Below, piece after piece: positions 60,200 through 64,000 of a DNA stretch of 64,000 nucleotides (position 1 is its first letter; every line of letters starts with the position of its first letter). The notes beneath the pieces were generated by a model, which saw only the letters and a list, made by a program, of their open reading frames with translations, was not told the origin of the DNA and made no database searches. A program made the position numbers and the translations under genes. The DNA lies in assembly GCA_027186245.1 (NCBI GenBank), contig CP114500.1:1312001-1376000 (forward strand). Reading direction: 5' to 3'. The DNA comes from Coriaria nepalensis (lineage: Eukaryota > Streptophyta > Magnoliopsida > Cucurbitales > Coriariaceae).

Positions 60200-60735
60200 C
60201 ATATTCACACCCTCATCAATCTCTCTAAATACAAACCATGATATCAAAGAATTCACTTTAAACATCATCCCACATTATCCCGGATTGATCGAGGTCGACT
60301 TCAACCCCACCTTTAAAGAGAAAGCTTATCGATGGATAGGCAATAGAACTGATGTGGCTAGTAATATTGTAACACGCATCATATGTTAATTTCAGTGATG
60401 AACTGAGAAGCATAACAGTGATGAACATAGAAGATACTTGAACGATCTAGACACGGTTTTATCGTTGGCGTGATATATATTTTCATGACTCATATTGCAA
60501 TTGATCCAAATGAGCTGACTACCTATGTCAAACAAGAAGTTTAAGTTTCTATTTAGGAGTTCCGAATGCAATCATCACAAGTGGTACTCCATAATTTCTA
60601 CGATTGATCTTGATTGGAACATTTACAGCCATAGAATTACCGGTCATGCTATTCTCAACCGAAGCGCAACGATAACATTGAAATGTTAGACTAGTAATGA
60701 GCACAATCTAAAAGAAAACGAAAAAGAGATCATCA
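60200..60735 (-). pseudogene. Aspartic protease fragment D (first exon plus C-terminal scrap)
   Basis: Near 60720..60490 the minus strand carries an exon-1-like piece, CASVENSMTGNSMAVNVPIKI and FGTPK, followed by a stop (TAG) and, after a frame change, LFDIGSQLIWINC, where DTGS reads DIGS. At about 60400..60270 a C-terminal fragment appears: TYDACYNITSHISSIAYPSI then FLFKGGVEVDLDQSGIM. The middle of the protein is missing. It may be a separate decayed copy or the broken front of copy C. Confidence 0.7.
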
Positions 60736-62520
60736 TTGATCGGATTTTTCTCTTAATCATGGATGTCTTTTCCATTGCAACCTATTTGATCTTATATAAT
60801 AAGTTAATCAAAAGCTCTCAAAGACATTAATTTGTTTGTAAGAACTTCTTCCCCACTCTCTAACGACATGGAAAAGACATCATTTGGTTGGTTTCTTTGC
60901 CTTACACACTCCATCAAGAAACCCATCAAATTGTTTTATTAATTCTAATAATTTATTTAAGGTTAAATAATCATTTTCGTTCTCTTCCTTTTCACGCTTT
61001 TCCTATTTTAGAATAGTCCTTATATTTTAAATTTACTCAATTTGATCCTTGTATTACCACATCTTTTCTATTTCAATCCGTCTATTAGTTTCTGTTAACT
61101 TTTTTGACGGTAAATACAAACCTGGCACATTTCTCAAGCCTTATCCAAAATGACAAATCATCCTCAACTTGAGTCATTAAAATACCATATCACCTCCATA
61201 TCATCCTAAACCATCATTTTACTTGGTATTTTTACAGCCTCTTCCTTTTCCTCCTTCCATCATTCTTGAAAATGAAGTTTTGAAATTAGGGCATCGATTA
61301 CTGATCTGAACTGAAATCGATTGAAGGATCAGGGAGCGTTACTCCTCCAAATCCTTGCCGATGCACTTATCACCTTGTTCGTCAAAGATGTCGTCACACT
61401 TGGGGTCAACTCTTCAGAAATTAGGGAAAACCCATATCTGTTCATGTGTATGGTTTGAGGCTTAATAGAAATAGTATGAAACAGGGGACTTTAGTACATC
61501 ATAGATTGCTGAAAAGTTTAAGGCATGTGATTTCATTTAGTTATTCCTAGTAGATGTCAAAGTTAATTTTGTAGATCATGGAATACTGTTTTAGAGATAT
61601 TATTGACTTTTTGTTGTTTGATTTGTGACCAAAGGTGGAGCCTGCAGTTGGGGCAGCCCTGATAGCTTGGAATTTCTTCATGAAAGATTCTGAAATAGAA
61701 GCTTAGAGAAAGTTAATTTCTTCAATGTTCTTTATGCAGTTCATCAAACTGTACAGTAGCAAAGGTCGTAAGAGAAGAGACAGGTAGGCAGCTTGAAGAA
61801 ATAAGCATGGGACATGTCTTATTATACATCTACTTATGCCTTAGGCATTTATTCTAAGCCTGGAGATGCCTGTTGGTGATCAAGCATTGAAGATGATGAT
61901 GAACGAGAGTTAATGAACTCCAAAAAACAGAACTGCAATTTTTCTCTGTTTTTGCTCTAAAAACAGTCTGTTTCATTCGTTACTTTTTTTTTTCTTACAA
62001 ATACGTATCTTAAATAAAAGAAGATTACATCAACAGTAACTTACATCACCATTCTTCTAGACATGATTACAAACACAGCCACACACTGCTAATAAATGCA
62101 AACTAAAATTTGAAGATAAAAGGTATAAAAGTCATGGTAAAAAGCAGAAAATAGTCTACTTTCTTCACCCACTGAAGTTAATAACCAACAGATATTCATG
62201 ATATAAAAGTCTTCAATTTCTTCCCAAAACATGATGCCAATGATCACTTAGACTTTATCTAATTTCTGGATTTTCAAAACACTGAATAGAATTTGATTTA
62301 TCCCATTTACTTACACTTGAAGTAACTGAACTTGATCAAAAAGCACCTTCTACAACTTGAGCCATAACATGAGCTACACAACTTCAAATTGAGTGATTCC
62401 AATGCTCACAAGTCAGAGTTGGTCACCGTCAGCTAATAGTTGAGAAGTCAACACCAAAAATAAAATAAATAAAAAATTCAATTAGTTGTTGGTTTTGTTC
62501 AAAATGCAGAGCAAGCATTT
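60736..62520. other. Intergenic with terminal-repeat remnant and protein-like scraps
   Basis: 60959..61110 resembles one arm of the fold-back element at 54487..55160 (ggttaaataatcatttt, cttttcctattttag, aatttgatcctt) and is likely a solo or truncated relative. On the plus strand near 61338..61445 a frame reads LLLQILADALITLFVKDVV, and near 61636..61695 another reads VEPAVGAALIAWNFFMKDSE. Both look like exons of a degraded gene I cannot name. Confidence 0.4.
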
Positions 62521-63310
62521 TTAACACCATTCCATACTTGTTTTGCTAACAACTCCAAACCTTAACTTGAAGAATTCAAATTTGTAGGTAGGCAGAGCCT
62601 TAGTGAATGTGTCAGCATTTTGATTCTTAGAAATGCAATGAACCAACTTTATGTCTCCATTTTTAATTAATTCCCTAATGACATGAAATTTAATTAAAAT
62701 ATATTTAATCTTGCCAAACTGAATTGGATTCTTAGACATTGCGATAGCTGACATACTATCACAATATATGATAGTTGGATCTTCTCGCTTGAATCTCAGA
62801 TTCTCCATGATCTTCCTTATCCAGACTGCTTGGTTGGCAGTAGAAGCAGTATCAATGTATTCTGTTTTTGTTGTTGATTGAGCAATTACTTGTTGCTTCT
62901 TGAAACTCCAACAAAATACTCATGAGCCCAAAGTAAAACAGAAGCCTCCTATATTTTTCAGATCATCTACTAAGCCAGCCCAATCACTATCCACAAAACC
63001 TCCGTTTTTTTTTTATTAAACCAGATGCCAATGTCACTCAAACCTTTCAAGTATCTGAGAATCCTCTTGGCAACACCACCTATGTGATTTTGAGTTGGAT
63101 CATGCATGAACCTTGAGAGAAGACAAGTAGCATGTATGATGTATGTAAGAAGTGGAATCAGATGTACCTAATCCATCATTTTTGTTCAGTTTCTCACCAG
63201 TTGATAGAGGTGTAGATACAGACTTGGAACTTTCCATTTTGAACATTTTCAATAGATTCATGGCATATTTTTCTTAGCAAATGGAAATTCCCTCAAGGGT
63301 CTGATGAATT
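62521..63310 (-). mobile_element. Ty1/copia retrotransposon remnant (reverse transcriptase end and RNase H)
   Basis: The minus strand reads, with breaks, EKYAMNLLKMFKMESSKS, HDPTQNHIGGVAKRILRYLK, GFVDSDWAGLVDDLKNIGGF, FTLGS*VFCWSFKKQQVIAQ, TANQAVWIRKIMENL and then IIYCDSMSAIAMSKNP, IKFHVIRELI and ADTFTKALP. This is the standard order at the C-terminal end of a copia polyprotein. Stops (for example TGA after FTLGS) and frame changes show it is inactive. Gag, protease, integrase and most of the reverse transcriptase are absent. A purine tract and clean LTR could not be fixed. Confidence 0.88.
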
Positions 63311-63560
63311 TCCATAGTCTATATATATGGTATTCTTTCATCGCTGGTGTTCTAATTGCTGCTCACGTCATCGCGTTGGTATGTACTCTTTGCTCTATGA
63401 TTTTCTCAGCTTCTGAATCATTTCTCGAGATAGACTTTCGATTCGTTTTGATTTTCTAGGTCAATTTATTCGATTCCTTCTTCTTCAATTCGTGTTTTAG
63501 GTATAATGGATTTATAGACTAGCAATACAGAAAGAGTTGAAGAGATCGAAGGCACATTGA
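63304..63560 (+). pseudogene. Possible small single-pass membrane protein, interrupted
   Basis: Exon 63304..63378 reads MNFHSLYIWYSFIAGVLIAA then HVIAL, followed by gtatgt. An acceptor ttttag at 63500 precedes 63501..63560, which reads V*WIYRLAIQKELKRSKAH. The hydrophobic span plus a basic WIYRLA tail resembles a very small plant membrane protein family that I recall only vaguely. A TAA (GTA TAA TGG) sits where TAT would continue the frame. If this splicing is right the copy is broken by a single nonsense change. The assignment is weak. Confidence 0.3.
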
Positions 63561-64000
63561 TGGACACTTCGATTCGCTCTACCAAAGAGCCGGGAAAGAA
63601 AAGGTTTGGTAGGAATCAAAACCCCCCCAATTCGTCAATTATTCTGAGAAAGCAATCAATTTCATCAGTTACAATATATGTATGCAAGTTTAAAATCTTT
63701 TCCGATTTCTCATTGATTAGTTTCTCTCAAAGGTGTTCAAGTTCTGGAAATGAGCTTTCTGGTCTTGGCAGTAGAGTTTAATCATGTTCTTACTAGTGCA
63801 ACGGATTCTGCTGATTGATAGAACATTTGATTTTTCTGCTCTCCCTATTTGATTCTTTGATCCAAGTCTGATGTCATAGCTAGTTCAATCTTTACGCATT
63901 TTAAGAGTCTATTCGAAACTCCCACAACTAGTCAGCTGTTGCACATTAATGTCGGCCTCTTAGATCGGCTTTATTGCGCACTCTGTTTCTCTGAATCGGC
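63561..64000. other. Window end, nothing assigned
   Basis: An open frame from ATG at 63560 to 63781 has no recognised domain. The remainder looks like non-coding or leader sequence of a gene beyond the window. Confidence 0.4.

Noticed and set aside
62441..62453. TGTTGACTTCTCA on the minus strand as start of a copia 3' LTR
   Set aside because: No polypurine tract precedes it and no second LTR or matching CA end was found, so the LTR call is unsupported.

Overview
This is nuclear DNA of a flowering plant, most likely a eudicot. Genes have short exons and GT-AG introns, the intergenic DNA is very AT-rich, and every recognisable family is a plant family (myosin XI, OXS3-like, RLCK VII, COPT, CID7, DCL3, plant GLR, ERF, GDU, nepenthesin-like aspartic proteases). 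I cannot name the species. Exon boundaries were derived by hand from splice signals, reading-frame continuity and remembered family sequences.

Layout. 0-6 kb: 3' end of a myosin XI gene (+), an OXS3-like gene (-) and a four-exon alpha/beta hydrolase (-). 6.8-9.7 kb: a decayed element with related direct repeats at both ends and, between them, an array of ~60-bp units each carrying hairpin motifs. 10.4-32.4 kb: a conserved block with an ARSK1/RIPK-type receptor-like cytoplasmic kinase (+), a COPT5-like copper transporter (-), a CID7-like PABP-interacting protein (+), a wrecked DICER-LIKE 3 copy (+), a BRCT protein with a U12-type AT-AC intron (-) and a 3beta-HSD/decarboxylase with a C-terminal reticulon domain (-). 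33.9-45 kb: an ERF/DREB factor, the 3' half of a DUF1350 hydrolase behind a duplicated TAF10 promoter and first exon, a complete GLR channel gene, a decayed TAF10 locus, and a ten-exon Rossmann-fold reductase-like gene (all -). 45-49.8 kb: gene-poor AT-rich DNA with a 39-bp triplication and a palindromic MITE. 49.9-50.4 kb: an intronless GLUTAMINE DUMPER gene (+). 51.5-51.9 kb: a degenerate minisatellite. 53-60.8 kb: an aspartic-protease cluster (-) with one intact copy and at least two broken ones; a 674-bp fold-back Mutator-type element sits in the intron of one broken copy. 62.5-63.3 kb: a Ty1/copia remnant (-), followed by a small membrane-protein fragment (+).

There is no operon-like functional system. 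The order HSD/D-RTN, BRCT, CID7, ARSK1-like kinase recalls Arabidopsis At2g26260 to At2g26290 (from memory), with the DCL3 copy as an apparent insertion. The most interesting points are the DCL3 relic, the TAF10/DUF1350 duplication junction, the AT-AC intron, the hairpin array and the protease cluster with altered active sites.
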